Assembly (NCBI RefSeq): GCF_023715485.1
Contig: NZ_JAMBOF010000024.1
Coordinates: 1 to 57,654 of the forward strand
DNA length: 57,654 nucleotides
Direction of reading: 5' to 3'
Source: Mesobacillus subterraneus
GTDB lineage: Bacteria > Bacillota > Bacilli > Bacillales > Cytobacillaceae
Position 1 is the stretch's first letter; the number at the start of each line of letters is the position of its first letter. The notes beneath the pieces are model-generated. The model had not been told where the DNA came from and did not search any database. It was given only the letters and a program-made list of their open reading frames with translations. Positions 26,349-35,626 of this stretch are shown here, piece by piece. Both the position numbers and the translations under genes were made by a program.

Positions 26349-27970
26349 TTCCTGCTGCCTCCTGTCTTGTTTAAAAATAGCTGCACGAGCCGGCTGCCAA
26401 AAGGCAATGTCATTAATTCCTGTTCAGTCAAAGCCTTGATTTTTACTAAAACGATAAAATAAACCACCGCTCCAAACGCAACGGCGCTCAAAGACTGTAA
26501 CACAGCAGCTAGTCTGTCCGGTTCAATATAGATATAGAGAAAATCTGTCATATATAAATATACATGCAAAAACACTGCCATCACAGCTGATGAAAACAGG
26601 ATTTTTGCCATAAAAGCCAGCGATAAGACCGGCCTCCCAAGCTCACTCCTCAATTTCGCAATGAGAATGACCATAACAGCCAGCATTGCCACTATAGTAG
26701 CAACCGCTGCACCCTTAGTTCCCTCTTCCGGAATCAAAATAAGGTTCAATCCATATTTCAAACCAAATCCACCAAGAATGACTGCGGCTGGAAAAAGCGG
26801 CTTGTCTAGTCCCTGAAGAATGCTTGTTATTGTCAAAATCACTGATCCGAACAAAATCATCCAGCTCAGAACAGCAAGCACATTTGAGCCCTCTGCATTT
26901 TCAAACAGCATGATATTTGCTGGCACAATGATGCTGTACAGTCCCACTGCCGCCGCAGCACCAAAGATCAGGCTGGACTGCAGAGCGAGCCTGACTTTTT
27001 GCAGGATTCCATCGCTGCGATTTCTTGATTTTTCGGCTGAAATAGCTGGAACGAGACTCAAAGACATCGAAGTGGCAACAACAGTGCCGAGCTGAATCAG
27101 CGGCTGCCCCCTGTCAAATATACCTTTTGCCGCCTTTGCCTCATCTGCTGTCAGCCCCATTGCCAGTAAAGAAGAGTACATATTCATTGAATCAGCCAGC
27201 TGAAACAGTATTAACAGCATGCCACTAATGCTGATGGCAAATCCCTGGATCACAAGAGCTTTTACTACCCAAGCCGCATCTGCTAACAGTGCCTTTGGCT
27301 GATAGTGCCTGAATGGGTTCGCTTCTTTACTTTTCAGATAAAAATAGCTGAGCACCGCTACCGAAACCACTCCCCCGGTTATTGAACCGAACACAGCCCC
27401 GGCGCCGGCAAAATAAAGCGAGTATCCCTGCTGGACGATTACCGCTGACAGGATCAGAATCGTTCCGACACGGATGAATTGCTCGGAAACCTGGGAGACT
27501 GCGGTCGGCACCATATTTCCCTTCCCTTGAAAATAACCTCTGAATACAGAGGTGAACGGGAAAATGAGGAACGGCACAGATACCACCTTGAATAAAAGGC
27601 TGAGTTCAGGGTCACCGATTTTTCCAGCAATCCATTCTGAACCAAAGTAAAAAAACGAAAAGAGCAAAACACCAAAAATCCCTAGAAAAGCAAGAGAAAG
27701 GATTAGCAGCCTGTCCGCCCTGCCGCTGTTTCCGGCAGTCTGCTGCTCAGTATAAAGCTTTGAAATAACAACAGGAAAACCATATGTAGATAAAACCATG
27801 ACAATACCAAAGAAAGGGTACACCTGCTGATAAATATAAAATCCAATATCCCCGACAATATTTTGAAATGGGACACGGTAAACCGCGCTTAATATTTTTG
27901 TAACCAGGGCCGCCAAAGTCAAAATCATGGCTCCCTTAACTAATTCTCTTGAGTCTGCAACGGGCTTCAT
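26345..27970 (-). CDS. yabM: Polysaccharide/lipid flippase of the SpoVB-MurJ family (YabM)
   Basis: A 541-residue MATE-like (MOP superfamily) membrane protein with about 14 hydrophobic segments, no signal peptide and a basic end (FLNKTGGSRK). Relatives move lipid-linked cell-wall precursors, so a similar job in vegetative or spore wall synthesis is likely, though YabM's own substrate is not established. AAGGAG is seven bases before the ATG. It heads the yabM-yabN-rqcP-yabP-yabQ-divIC-yabR run. Confidence 0.9.
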   Translation of the reverse strand: MKPVADSRELVKGAMILTLAALVTKILSAVYRVPFQNIVGDIGFYIYQQVYPFFGIVMVLSTYGFPVVISKLYTEQQTAGNSGRADRLLILSLAFLGIFGVLLFSFFYFGSEWIAGKIGDPELSLLFKVVSVPFLIFPFTSVFRGYFQGKGNMVPTAVSQVSEQFIRVGTILILSAVIVQQGYSLYFAGAGAVFGSITGGVVSVAVLSYFYLKSKEANPFRHYQPKALLADAAWVVKALVIQGFAISISGMLLILFQLADSMNMYSSLLAMGLTADEAKAAKGIFDRGQPLIQLGTVVATSMSLSLVPAISAEKSRNRSDGILQKVRLALQSSLIFGAAAAVGLYSIIVPANIMLFENAEGSNVLAVLSWMILFGSVILTITSILQGLDKPLFPAAVILGGFGLKYGLNLILIPEEGTKGAAVATIVAMLAVMVILIAKLRSELGRPVLSLAFMAKILFSSAVMAVFLHVYLYMTDFLYIYIEPDRLAAVLQSLSAVAFGAVVYFIVLVKIKALTEQELMTLPFGSRLVQLFLNKTGGSRK

Positions 27971-28052
27971 CGCCCATCTCCTTCCAGTTCGAGTATCAAA
28001 AATTATTATATCATAAGGAATAGTACGGAATGATTAAACCTGAAAACATGAA

Positions 28053-28078
28053 AAGGGGCAGCCTCGGCAGCTGCCCTT
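28053..28078 (-). terminator. Terminator after spoVT
   Basis: A stem AAGGGCAGC / GCTGCCCCTT followed by TTTTC on the minus strand, about 40 bases after the spoVT stop. Confidence 0.8.
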
Positions 28079-28116
28079 TTAGGTATGATAAAATTTCAGG
28101 TAAACTAGAATCTTGA

Positions 28117-28653
28117 TTATTGCTCCATTTGCCTTGCAAGGAAGCCAGCGGCTGTTTCGACTGCTTTTTGTTCCACTTCGCCCAATGAGCCTTCTTTCGA
28201 GAAGATGATCACTGCGCCAATTGGGTCACCGTTCGCAATAATTGGCCCAATTGTATAAGAAGATATAGGTTCCTCGGTGCCATCGACAAGCGAAATGTTA
28301 GACTGCTGGTTCACAAGTGTGGAGTTGCGGTCTTCCATCGTCTTTTCGACAAGTTCACTGATGTTTTTATTTAAGAAGTCCTTCTTTGAGCCCCCGGCCA
28401 ATGCGATATAAGTGTCACGGTCGCAAATCAATACTGGGTTGCCTAAACTGTCATATAGCGCTTCTGCATACTCTTTTGCAAAATCGCCTAACTCGCTGAT
28501 CGGAGAATACTTCTTTAAAATGACTTCACCATCGCGGTCCACGAAGATTTCAAGTGGATCTCCTTCACGAATACGCAGTGTTCTTCTTATTTCTTTAGGG
28601 ATGACGACACGACCTAAATCATCGATTCGACGAACAATACCAGTTGCTTTCAT
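28117..28653 (-). CDS. spoVT: Stage V sporulation regulator SpoVT
   Basis: Forespore transcription factor that tunes sigma-G genes. The N-terminal swapped-hairpin AbrB domain is nearly identical in pattern to AbrB of this window (MKATGIVRRIDDLGRVVIPK), and residues 55-178 form a GAF-like domain. The ATG at 28653 has GAGG nine bases upstream and gives 178 residues, exactly the B. subtilis length; the frame is open 26 codons further but without support. The long leader contains a repeat end and a possible sigma-G promoter. Confidence 0.96.
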   Translation of the reverse strand: MKATGIVRRIDDLGRVVIPKEIRRTLRIREGDPLEIFVDRDGEVILKKYSPISELGDFAKEYAEALYDSLGNPVLICDRDTYIALAGGSKKDFLNKNISELVEKTMEDRNSTLVNQQSNISLVDGTEEPISSYTIGPIIANGDPIGAVIIFSKEGSLGEVEQKAVETAAGFLARQMEQ

Positions 28654-28779
28654 CCAACGTTGCCTCACTTTCATCTGATGATTATTTTTTAAAGCTGTTT
28701 TCGCATTCTTTATTGCTTTAAGGCTTTGCAAATTTCACGGCGGGGAATGAATTCGTGCCCTTTTCCTCTCACATCGAAG

Positions 28780-28873
28780 TCATTTCCCCTTATTTAGTTA
28801 CCAAAGTGAACGAAAAAAATCCAAGTATCAATTTTTCCCTATATGCTTCGCCTCAACAGTTTACGAAAAGAGC
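28780..28873 (-). repeat. Repeat-like end, GGCTCTTTTCGTAAAC family (copy c)
   Basis: On the minus strand, GGCTCTTTTCGTAAAC (28858-28873) is followed by an AT-rich segment containing TTGGATTTTTTTCG, similar in layout to the copy at 3283-3392. It lies in the region upstream of spoVT. The inner boundary is uncertain. Confidence 0.5.
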
Positions 28874-28927
28874 CATTGGTAATGACAATTTAAACCTTTA
28901 TTAATCATCCTTACCAAGATTTGAACT

Positions 28928-28956
28928 TAGTATCTTTCATATGGAAAGTTCTATAC
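28928..28956 (-). promoter_or_regulatory. Candidate sigma-G promoter of spoVT
   Basis: On the minus strand, GTATA (28952-28956), 17 bases, GATACTA (28928-28934). The -10 resembles the sigma-G CATNNTA pattern and equals the element before sspF. It lies about 275 bases upstream of the spoVT start, so the leader would be long; the assignment is tentative. The remainder of the 455-base gap shows no gene. Confidence 0.35.
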
Positions 28957-29108
28957 ACTTCTAAAAATATTTTCTCTGAAGTGATAAAGGTGGCAAAAAC
29001 GGATAAACCTTCCAGCTGTTTAATGCGTACAGACAAAAAATACCCTTGTCTACCTTTTTTGAAACACTTTCCAGTTTTACATTTTCATTACAATATATTT
29101 CCACATGA

Positions 29109-32100
29109 TTACGATACGGTATTTTCCTGTTCTTTTTGGGAGTCGTGAAGTCCCTTAACCATCTCGAAAGTGATATCGAGCCAACGGTCGTTTTTGAGGC
29201 CCTTTGTATGAATGACCATCTTCAGCTTTTTGCCGTCCATTCCAAGGCCTACTGCACTCCGGTATTGGCTGCTGATTTTGAATACTTTCTGTCCGTCGAT
29301 TCTGCTGCTTCCTTCTTCTGATAAAAGAATCGTTACATCCTGCTTGATCTGTTTGATTGTTTCCACACCCGCGGTGATTGCATACACCTTCAATTCGGCA
29401 ACCTTGAACAGTGTATTGACCTCTTCTGGGTAATCCCCATATCGGTCGGTGATTTCCTCTTTCAATTCCTCAATATCCTTCAAAGTATCAATTCCACGGA
29501 AGCGTTTATACATTTCGATTTTTTGATGGCCATCGGAAATATAAGTGTCAGGGATATAGGCATCAAGTTCCAGGTCGATTTCAATCGAAGGCCTGCGGAC
29601 TTGATCCTTCTCCGGCTTCCGCTCCTCGATTGCTTCCTTAAGCATTTGTGAGTACAAATCAAAACCTACTGAATCAATAAATCCGTGCTGTTCGGCGCCT
29701 AGCAGGTTTCCAGCCCCGCGAATCGACAAGTCACGCATCGCGATTTTGAAACCCGAACCAAGCTCCGTGAACTCCTTGATCGCCTGGAGACGTTTTTCAG
29801 CTACCTCGGTAAGGACCTTGTCTTTGCGATAGGTGAAATAAGCGTAGGCAACCCTGTTAGAACGCCCTACCCTTCCTCTAAGCTGGTAGAGCTGGGAGAG
29901 CCCCATTTTATCAGCATCATAGACAATCAGCGTGTTGACGTTTGGTATATCAACACCCGTTTCGATGATGGTAGTACTCACTAGAACATCATATTCACCT
30001 TCAAGGAATCCAAGCATGACTGATTCTAGCTCATTTTCAGACATCCTGCCATGGGCAAAGGTGACTCGCGCATCTGGAACAAGCATTGATATCTCTTCAG
30101 CCTTCCGTTCAATATCCTCGACGCGATTATACAGGAAGTACACTTGACCATCCCTCGCAAGCTCACGCTCAATCGCCTCGCGGACAAGTCCGCCGTTATA
30201 TTCCATGACATACGTCTGGACAGGGAAACGGTTCTCAGGCGGAGTCTCGATGACAGACAAGTCCCTGACCCCAAGCATCGACATATGAAGCGTCCTTGGA
30301 ATCGGTGTCGCCGTCAATGTCAGGACGTCGACATTTGTTTTCAGCTGCTTGATCTTTTCTTTATGAGTGACCCCGAAACGCTGCTCTTCATCGATAATCA
30401 GCAAACCAAGGTCGCGGTAAGTGATTTCCTTAGATAAAAGTCTATGTGTCCCGACAGCAATATCTACGCTGCCAGCCTTCAGACCTTTGATTGTTTCTGT
30501 CTGCTGTTTACGAGTGCGGAACCTGCTCAGCAAGCCGATATTAATCGGGAAATCTTGAAATCTTTCTCGAAGCGTTTCAAAATGCTGCTGGGCCAGAATC
30601 GTGGTCGGTACAAGCAAGGCAACCTGTTTTCCATCAGCAATTGCCTTGAAGGCAGCCCTGATTGCGACCTCAGTTTTTCCGTAGCCCACATCGCCGCACA
30701 GAAGACGGTCCATCGGGCGTTCGCGTTCCATATCCAGCTTGATTTCATGAATTGAACGGATTTGGTCTTCCGTCTCCTGATAAGGGAATGAGGACTCAAA
30801 ATCACGCTGCATCTCACCATCTGGTGAGAACGCATGCCCCACGCTCGCCTCACGCTCAGCATATAGCTTGATCAAATCGTCAGCGATATTTTGGACGGAT
30901 GACTGGACCTTGCTCTTGACCCGTTTCCAGTCGCTTCCGCCGAGCTTGTAGACTTTTGGTTCTTTCCCTTCGGAGCCTACATATTTCTGGACAAGATCGA
31001 TTTGTTCAACAGGGACATAAAGCTTATCTGTACCCTGGTAGCGAATATGAAGGTAATCTTTATGGACTCCATTGATGACAAGCGTTTCGATACCAAGATA
31101 TTTACCAATCCCGTGGTTTACGTGAACGACATAATCGCCGACCTTCAATTCGGAATAGCTCTTGATCCGCTCCGCATTCGACAGCTTTTGGCGTCTTGGA
31201 GCTTTCTTCGTCTTCTTATTGAAGAGCTCCTCTTCCGTGATCACGGCAATTTTTTGAATCGGGAACTCAAAGCCTGTATTCAGGCTGCCCTGGATGATCT
31301 GGACTTTGCCTGGGAGCAATTCCTGCTTGCTGCTTGCTTTTACCGCATCAATCTCATAATCCTCAAGGACACGTTCGAGCTTTTTAACCCTTTCAGCATC
31401 CGGTCCCAGGAAAATGACTGCATAATTCCCTTTTCGCCAGCGGTCGATCTCACCCTTCAAAACATGCATCTGTCCATGGAAGTTTTGCATCTGCTTGCAC
31501 GAAATATTGATGATGTTTTGCGGGCTCGTATTTGGCACATGCCTTAAAAATAGTGATAAGTAAACAATTGGCTTCGCTGCTTTACTCATCAATTCCGGAA
31601 GATGGTGCGATATTTTAAGGTCGTGAATGATTTGTCCTTCACCCAGGAGGCTCGTATACCATTCTGCTTCTTCTTTATTCAGCGATTCATTCATTTCCTG
31701 GACCCTGCTGATTTCATCAACAAAGAGGAAGCCGCCAGATGGCAAGTAATCTATTAAACTTTGAGGCTTTTCATAAGCGATCGACAAGTACTTGAATACC
31801 TGGTCTGGCTTTTGCCCATTCCGGAGCTGTTCCAGTTCATAGCCGATATTCTGGGCCATAAGCGTCTTTGCCTTGTCATCCTTTAATTTCTTAAGACTTT
31901 TTGAAAGGCCAGCATCAAGGCCAGTTACCAGGCGGTCAAGCTGTTCATTCTCGATAGGATTCTCTGCAGCCGGTCCAATAGAAACGGATTTCATTTTTTC
32001 CTTCGAGCGCTGATCCTCAAGCGAGAACGTCCTGATTGAATCAACCTCGGCGTCAAAAAGCTCAATCCGGATCGGATCTGCCGATGTCAGCGGATAAATA

Positions 32101-32645
32101 TCAATGATTCCGCCCCTGACACTGAACTCGCCAGGTGCAGAGACCATACCAGCCCTTGCGTAACCCATGCTGACAAAGCGGTTGAGAACAGCATCCAAAT
32201 CAATTTCTTCACCAAGTTTGAAGGTTATCTGGAATTTGGACCACAGCTCCTTTGGCGGCAGCATTTTTCTTAAGCCTGCCATCGGAACAATCACCATTCC
32301 GTTTTTCTTTTTGCTCCAGTGATTCAGTGCTTCAATCCGCTGTGCCTTCAACTCGGGGCTCGAAATACTGATTTCAGCGGCAATCAATTCATTTGCCGGG
32401 TAAAGATAGACTTCGTTTTCCTCTACTAAATTAACAAGATCATCATATAATTTTTGCGCTTGCAAAAGATTATGCGTCACTACCAGGACGGGACGTTTTG
32501 TCTGTTCGTAAATCGCCGCTAAAAAGACCGTCCTCGCCGAACCGGACAGGCCGGCGACGAGCTGTTCCCTAAGCCCCGCATCCATTCCGGATATAACAGA
32601 TTGGACATCATCCTGATGACTAAAAAGAGCTTTCAGCCCCTGCAT
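29109..32645 (-). CDS. mfd: Transcription-repair coupling factor Mfd
   Basis: Removes stalled RNA polymerase from DNA and recruits UvrA. In order: UvrB-homology N-terminal domains, an RNA-polymerase-interacting CarD-like domain (GDYVVHVNHGIGKYLGIETL, about 505-525), a RecG-like helicase with Walker A GDVGYGKTEVA (near 650), DEEQRFG, TATPIPRTL, and the TRG motif region QLRGRVGRS, then the C-terminal D7 domain. It is 1178 residues from the ATG at 32645, five bases after GAGAGG; an earlier in-frame start 11 codons upstream has no ribosome site. Confidence 0.98.
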   Translation of the reverse strand: MQGLKALFSHQDDVQSVISGMDAGLREQLVAGLSGSARTVFLAAIYEQTKRPVLVVTHNLLQAQKLYDDLVNLVEENEVYLYPANELIAAEISISSPELKAQRIEALNHWSKKKNGMVIVPMAGLRKMLPPKELWSKFQITFKLGEEIDLDAVLNRFVSMGYARAGMVSAPGEFSVRGGIIDIYPLTSADPIRIELFDAEVDSIRTFSLEDQRSKEKMKSVSIGPAAENPIENEQLDRLVTGLDAGLSKSLKKLKDDKAKTLMAQNIGYELEQLRNGQKPDQVFKYLSIAYEKPQSLIDYLPSGGFLFVDEISRVQEMNESLNKEEAEWYTSLLGEGQIIHDLKISHHLPELMSKAAKPIVYLSLFLRHVPNTSPQNIINISCKQMQNFHGQMHVLKGEIDRWRKGNYAVIFLGPDAERVKKLERVLEDYEIDAVKASSKQELLPGKVQIIQGSLNTGFEFPIQKIAVITEEELFNKKTKKAPRRQKLSNAERIKSYSELKVGDYVVHVNHGIGKYLGIETLVINGVHKDYLHIRYQGTDKLYVPVEQIDLVQKYVGSEGKEPKVYKLGGSDWKRVKSKVQSSVQNIADDLIKLYAEREASVGHAFSPDGEMQRDFESSFPYQETEDQIRSIHEIKLDMERERPMDRLLCGDVGYGKTEVAIRAAFKAIADGKQVALLVPTTILAQQHFETLRERFQDFPINIGLLSRFRTRKQQTETIKGLKAGSVDIAVGTHRLLSKEITYRDLGLLIIDEEQRFGVTHKEKIKQLKTNVDVLTLTATPIPRTLHMSMLGVRDLSVIETPPENRFPVQTYVMEYNGGLVREAIERELARDGQVYFLYNRVEDIERKAEEISMLVPDARVTFAHGRMSENELESVMLGFLEGEYDVLVSTTIIETGVDIPNVNTLIVYDADKMGLSQLYQLRGRVGRSNRVAYAYFTYRKDKVLTEVAEKRLQAIKEFTELGSGFKIAMRDLSIRGAGNLLGAEQHGFIDSVGFDLYSQMLKEAIEERKPEKDQVRRPSIEIDLELDAYIPDTYISDGHQKIEMYKRFRGIDTLKDIEELKEEITDRYGDYPEEVNTLFKVAELKVYAITAGVETIKQIKQDVTILLSEEGSSRIDGQKVFKISSQYRSAVGLGMDGKKLKMVIHTKGLKNDRWLDITFEMVKGLHDSQKEQENTVS

Positions 32646-32830
32646 CCAAACCTCTCCCTCTCTTAAAAAAACACTCAATTTTTATTTGTTAAATTCCTGC
32701 TGGTTTTCACTCAAATCAACAGGACTTTCAAGTCAACGTTGTCCTATAACAAAGCCAAAATATTAAAAATGATGTAATCATACTAATTTTCCAAATAGAA
32801 AAATGCTTTGGATAAGAAATCCAAAGCTTG

Positions 32831-33061
32831 TCAGTGAATTAAGTAGTCATGTTGATGGAAGTCTGGATTCCGCTCCAGCGCTTCCTGACAGTCTTCACAG
32901 ATCGATTTTATATGGATGTCACCATTGCCTGCATAAGAAACCATCTCCTGCCGCTCTTCATCGGTCAGCTTATGCAGCCCAAGAGTTTCACTGTGGACAG
33001 ACATCCTGTCCAATGAACCGATATTCGTGCCGCAATGACGGCAATTATAATGTATAGCCAT
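32831..33061 (-). CDS. fin: Anti-sigma-F factor Fin (YabK)
   Basis: Small zinc protein that turns sigma-F off and eases the switch to sigma-G in the forespore. It is 76 residues with a zinc ribbon formed by C7-x2-C10 and C55-x2-C58 (YNCRHCGTNIG and SICEDCQEAL). GGAGGG precedes the ATG. It stands alone between pth and mfd with a sigma-F-type promoter, which gives the expected negative feedback. Confidence 0.95.
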   Translation of the reverse strand: MAIHYNCRHCGTNIGSLDRMSVHSETLGLHKLTDEERQEMVSYAGNGDIHIKSICEDCQEALERNPDFHQHDYLIH

Positions 33062-33089
33062 GCCCGTCCCTCCAAAATTAAGTCATTAT

Positions 33090-33119
33090 CATTATTGACC
33101 CTTTGGCAGAAACTTATGC
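33090..33119 (-). promoter_or_regulatory. Candidate sigma-F promoter of fin
   Basis: On the minus strand, GCATA (33115-33119), 15 bases, GTCAATAATG (33090-33099), against the remembered consensus GYATA-N15-GGNRANANTW. The -10 deviates at its second base in the same way as the yabS site. B. subtilis fin is transcribed by sigma-F. Confidence 0.6.
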
Positions 33120-33190
33120 ACTTAGCCTATTGTATGTCACTCTTTTAAAATTATAGTACTAAATCGACGATTATGCATGTGTGTTATTTA

Positions 33191-33769
33191 CTAGTCCTCG
33201 TTTAAGCTTTTCTGATTGAAGGTATTCATGACTTCTAAAAATGGCTTTTTAAACCATTCTTCACAAGCATCAGCTGATTTTTGCACTGCTTCCTCCATCT
33301 GAGCCTGCTCTTCACTCGTGAAACGGCCCAGAACCCAATCGGTAACCTTCATTCCATTTGTCGGACGGCTGATCCCTACCCGGATTCTTTTGAATTCCTG
33401 AGTCCCTGTATGTGCAATGGTCGATTTTATCCCATTATGTCCTCCGGCACTGCCTTTTTGCCTCAGTCGGATTCTGCCATTCGGCATGTCAAGGTCATCA
33501 TAGATCACTACAAAATCCTCAATATCGATGTCATAGAAATCCATGACAGCCCTAATCGACTCACCAGAAAGGTTCATATAAGTGAGAGGCTTCAAAAGGA
33601 TTACCTTTTCTCCGCCAACGAAACCTTTACCATACAGACCTTTATGCTTTGCCTGTTCTAAAGGGATGTTCCACCTTTTTGATAACTCATCAATGACTTC
33701 GAAGCCAATATTATGCCTGGTTTTTTCGTATTGTCTTCCTGGATTGCCCAAGCCAACAAATAATTTCAT
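33191..33769 (-). CDS. pth: Peptidyl-tRNA hydrolase (SpoVC)
   Basis: Recycles peptidyl-tRNAs released from ribosomes; essential, and known as SpoVC because a mutation blocks spore maturation. [19 protein letters not shown] carries the catalytic His19, with the [20 protein letters not shown] region and NG following. The ATG at 33769, after AAGGGGTG, gives 192 residues. It follows ctc, separated by a weak hairpin. Confidence 0.96.
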   Translation of the reverse strand: MKLFVGLGNPGRQYEKTRHNIGFEVIDELSKRWNIPLEQAKHKGLYGKGFVGGEKVILLKPLTYMNLSGESIRAVMDFYDIDIEDFVVIYDDLDMPNGRIRLRQKGSAGGHNGIKSTIAHTGTQEFKRIRVGISRPTNGMKVTDWVLGRFTSEEQAQMEEAVQKSADACEEWFKKPFLEVMNTFNQKSLNED

Positions 33770-33828
33770 CTTCCACACCCCTTAACCAAAAGCGCAAGCT
33801 ATCTATTTTCACTATATAGTAAAACCGC

Positions 33829-33858
33829 AAAAGACGTAACCCTTTCAGGCTACGTCCG
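33829..33858 (-). terminator. Possible terminator between ctc and pth
   Basis: A stem GACGTAGCC / GGGTTACGTC with a small loop, then TTTTGCGGTTTTA. The T tract is broken, so this could be an attenuator rather than a full stop. Confidence 0.5.
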
Positions 33859-33866
33859 CTGCTGCT

Positions 33867-34499
33867 TTATTCTTGGCTGGCTTCTGTTTCTCTTCCTTCT
33901 TCATTTTCAGGTTGTCCTGGTTCTTGTTCTTCACCGGAATTGATTTCTTCTTCCTGTCTCGGTGGAAGGATGGAAACCACCACCGTACTTTCGTCATCAT
34001 TCAATTCGTAATTTCCTGTTTTGATATCCGCAAGGGTCAGGTTTTCGCCGACTTGCAGATTCGAGACATCAACATCAATCGACTGAGGAATGCTTCCTGG
34101 AGTCGCTGTGATATTCACTTCATGTACTGGCTGTTGCATGACGCCGCCATCCTTCACGCCGGCAGCATCGCCTACAAGATTCACCCTGACGCTTGCATGG
34201 ACTTTGGAACTCTTGTCCACTACAAGGAAATCAGCATGGAGAACCTCATTTTTTATATGATCCTGATGGTAGTCAGTCAGCATGACATCATGCTTGCTGC
34301 CATTGACATCAAGTGAAATGACACCATTCTTGCCATTTTCCCGGATCGTCTTCAGAAATTCTATGCTGTTTACAAAAATCGATTTATTTTCTGTATTCCT
34401 GCCATATACGACTGCCGGAATGTTCCCCTCCTGGCGTAATTGTCTTAGATTAGAACGTTGAGAACCTGTGCGTTCTTTTGCTTTCAATATTGCACTCAT
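33867..34499 (-). CDS. ctc: General stress protein Ctc (bL25 family, long form)
   Basis: Binds 5S rRNA in the 50S subunit. The N-terminal L25 domain (KAKERTGSQRSNLRQLR, GNIPAVVYG) is followed by the TL5-type beta domain and an acidic tail rich in Glu from about residue 183. It is 210 residues long. AAGGGG is eight to nine bases before the ATG. It is the third gene of glmU-prs-ctc and also has a sigma-B promoter of its own, as in B. subtilis, so it is raised by general stress. Confidence 0.95.
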   Translation of the reverse strand: MSAILKAKERTGSQRSNLRQLRQEGNIPAVVYGRNTENKSIFVNSIEFLKTIRENGKNGVISLDVNGSKHDVMLTDYHQDHIKNEVLHADFLVVDKSSKVHASVRVNLVGDAAGVKDGGVMQQPVHEVNITATPGSIPQSIDVDVSNLQVGENLTLADIKTGNYELNDDESTVVVSILPPRQEEEINSGEEQEPGQPENEEGRETEASQE

Positions 34500-34544
34500 G
34501 ATTTTGTCCCCTTCCTATTCAATAAGTTCTTGTCTATATAAAAA

Positions 34545-34570
34545 ATGCCCCAAAATAGGAAGGTCTAAAC
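34545..34570 (-). promoter_or_regulatory. Sigma-B promoter of ctc
   Basis: On the minus strand, GTTTAG (34565-34570), a 14-bp spacer, GGGCAT (34545-34550), against the sigma-B consensus GTTTAA-N12-15-GGGWAW. Position and gene match the classic ctc promoter of B. subtilis. It implies the organism has a sigma-B stress system. Confidence 0.75.
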
Positions 34571-34614
34571 GTTCTACTTTTGTTTACTGCAAGCTTTCCA
34601 GAAAAAACAGGATT

Positions 34615-34636
34615 AGGCTTGCCGGATGGCAAGCCT
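34615..34636 (-). terminator. Terminator after prs
   Basis: A perfect 9-bp stem AGGCTTGCC / GGCAAGCCT with a 4-base loop; the T run (TTTTTT) comes about eight bases later. It probably gives partial termination before ctc. Confidence 0.6.
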
Positions 34637-34653
34637 GTTATTCCCTATAAATA

Positions 34654-35610
34654 TCAATCAAAAAGTGTGCTGACTGATTGCTCTTCATGTACACGGATAA
34701 TTGCTTCACCGATTAATGGAGCAACAGATAGCTGATGAATCTTGTCGACGCGCTTTTCTTCTGCAAGCGCGATTGAATTTGTCACAACCAGTTCTTTAAT
34801 CTTGGAGTTTTCGATACGCTCAATCGCAGGTCCTGACAATACAGGGTGTGTACAGCAAGCGTATACTTCAAGTGCCCCATTTTCAACCAATGCATTAGCT
34901 GCCAAAGTAATCGTTCCTGCCGTGTCGATGATATCATCGATCAGGATTGCCACTTTGCCTTCAATATTACCAACGATGTTCATGACTTCAGCAACATTTG
35001 GCTTCGGACGGCGCTTATCGATGATCGCAATCGGCGCTTTCAATCTTTCTGCCATCTTTCTTGCACGTGTCACTCCGCCATGGTCAGGAGATACAATGAC
35101 AACGTCTCCGTTCAATTCTTTGCTCTTGAAGTGGTCAGCAAGAATTGGCACACCCATTAAGTGATCGATTGGAATATCAAAGAATCCCTGGATTTGCGGA
35201 GCGTGAAGGTCTAGCGTGATCACGCGAGTCGCGCCAGCTGTTTCAAGCAGGTTTGCCACAAGCTTAGCCGTGATTGGTTCACGCGCACGTGCTTTGCGGT
35301 CCTGACGTGCATAGCCGTAGTAAGGCATAACTATATTGATTGTTTTAGCTGAAGCACGCTTTAATGCATCGATCATGATAAGAAGTTCCATGATGTTTTC
35401 ATTTACAGGTGAACTTGTAGACTGGATGACGTATACATCACAGCCACGGATGCTTTCTTCGATATTAATCTGGATTTCTCCATCGCTGAACTGGGAAACA
35501 GAGCATTTACCTAGCTCTACTCCAATTACCTTAGCGATTTCCTCGGCAAGTTCAACATTTGAGTTAAGTGAAAAAACCTTTAAATTAGGGTCTAGATACT
35601 GGTTTGACAT
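34654..35610 (-). CDS. prs: Ribose-phosphate pyrophosphokinase (PRPP synthetase)
   Basis: Makes PRPP from ribose-5-phosphate and ATP for purine, pyrimidine, His, Trp and NAD synthesis. Class I signatures are all present: [17 protein letters not shown] (flexible loop), [24 protein letters not shown] and the PRPP loop DDIIDTAGT. It is 318 residues long. GGAGG is six bases before the ATG and the gap to glmU is 16 bases, so they are co-transcribed. Its product is the ligand of PurR, encoded just upstream in the same direction. Confidence 0.97.
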   Translation of the reverse strand: MSNQYLDPNLKVFSLNSNVELAEEIAKVIGVELGKCSVSQFSDGEIQINIEESIRGCDVYVIQSTSSPVNENIMELLIMIDALKRASAKTINIVMPYYGYARQDRKARAREPITAKLVANLLETAGATRVITLDLHAPQIQGFFDIPIDHLMGVPILADHFKSKELNGDVVIVSPDHGGVTRARKMAERLKAPIAIIDKRRPKPNVAEVMNIVGNIEGKVAILIDDIIDTAGTITLAANALVENGALEVYACCTHPVLSGPAIERIENSKIKELVVTNSIALAEEKRVDKIHQLSVAPLIGEAIIRVHEEQSVSTLFD

Positions 35611-35626
35611 TGTGGACCTCCAAGAT

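Noticed and set aside
28921-29148. 75-codon plus-strand frame upstream of spoVT
   Set aside because: It extends into the antisense of mfd and overlaps the candidate spoVT promoter; no ribosome site and no recognisable motif.
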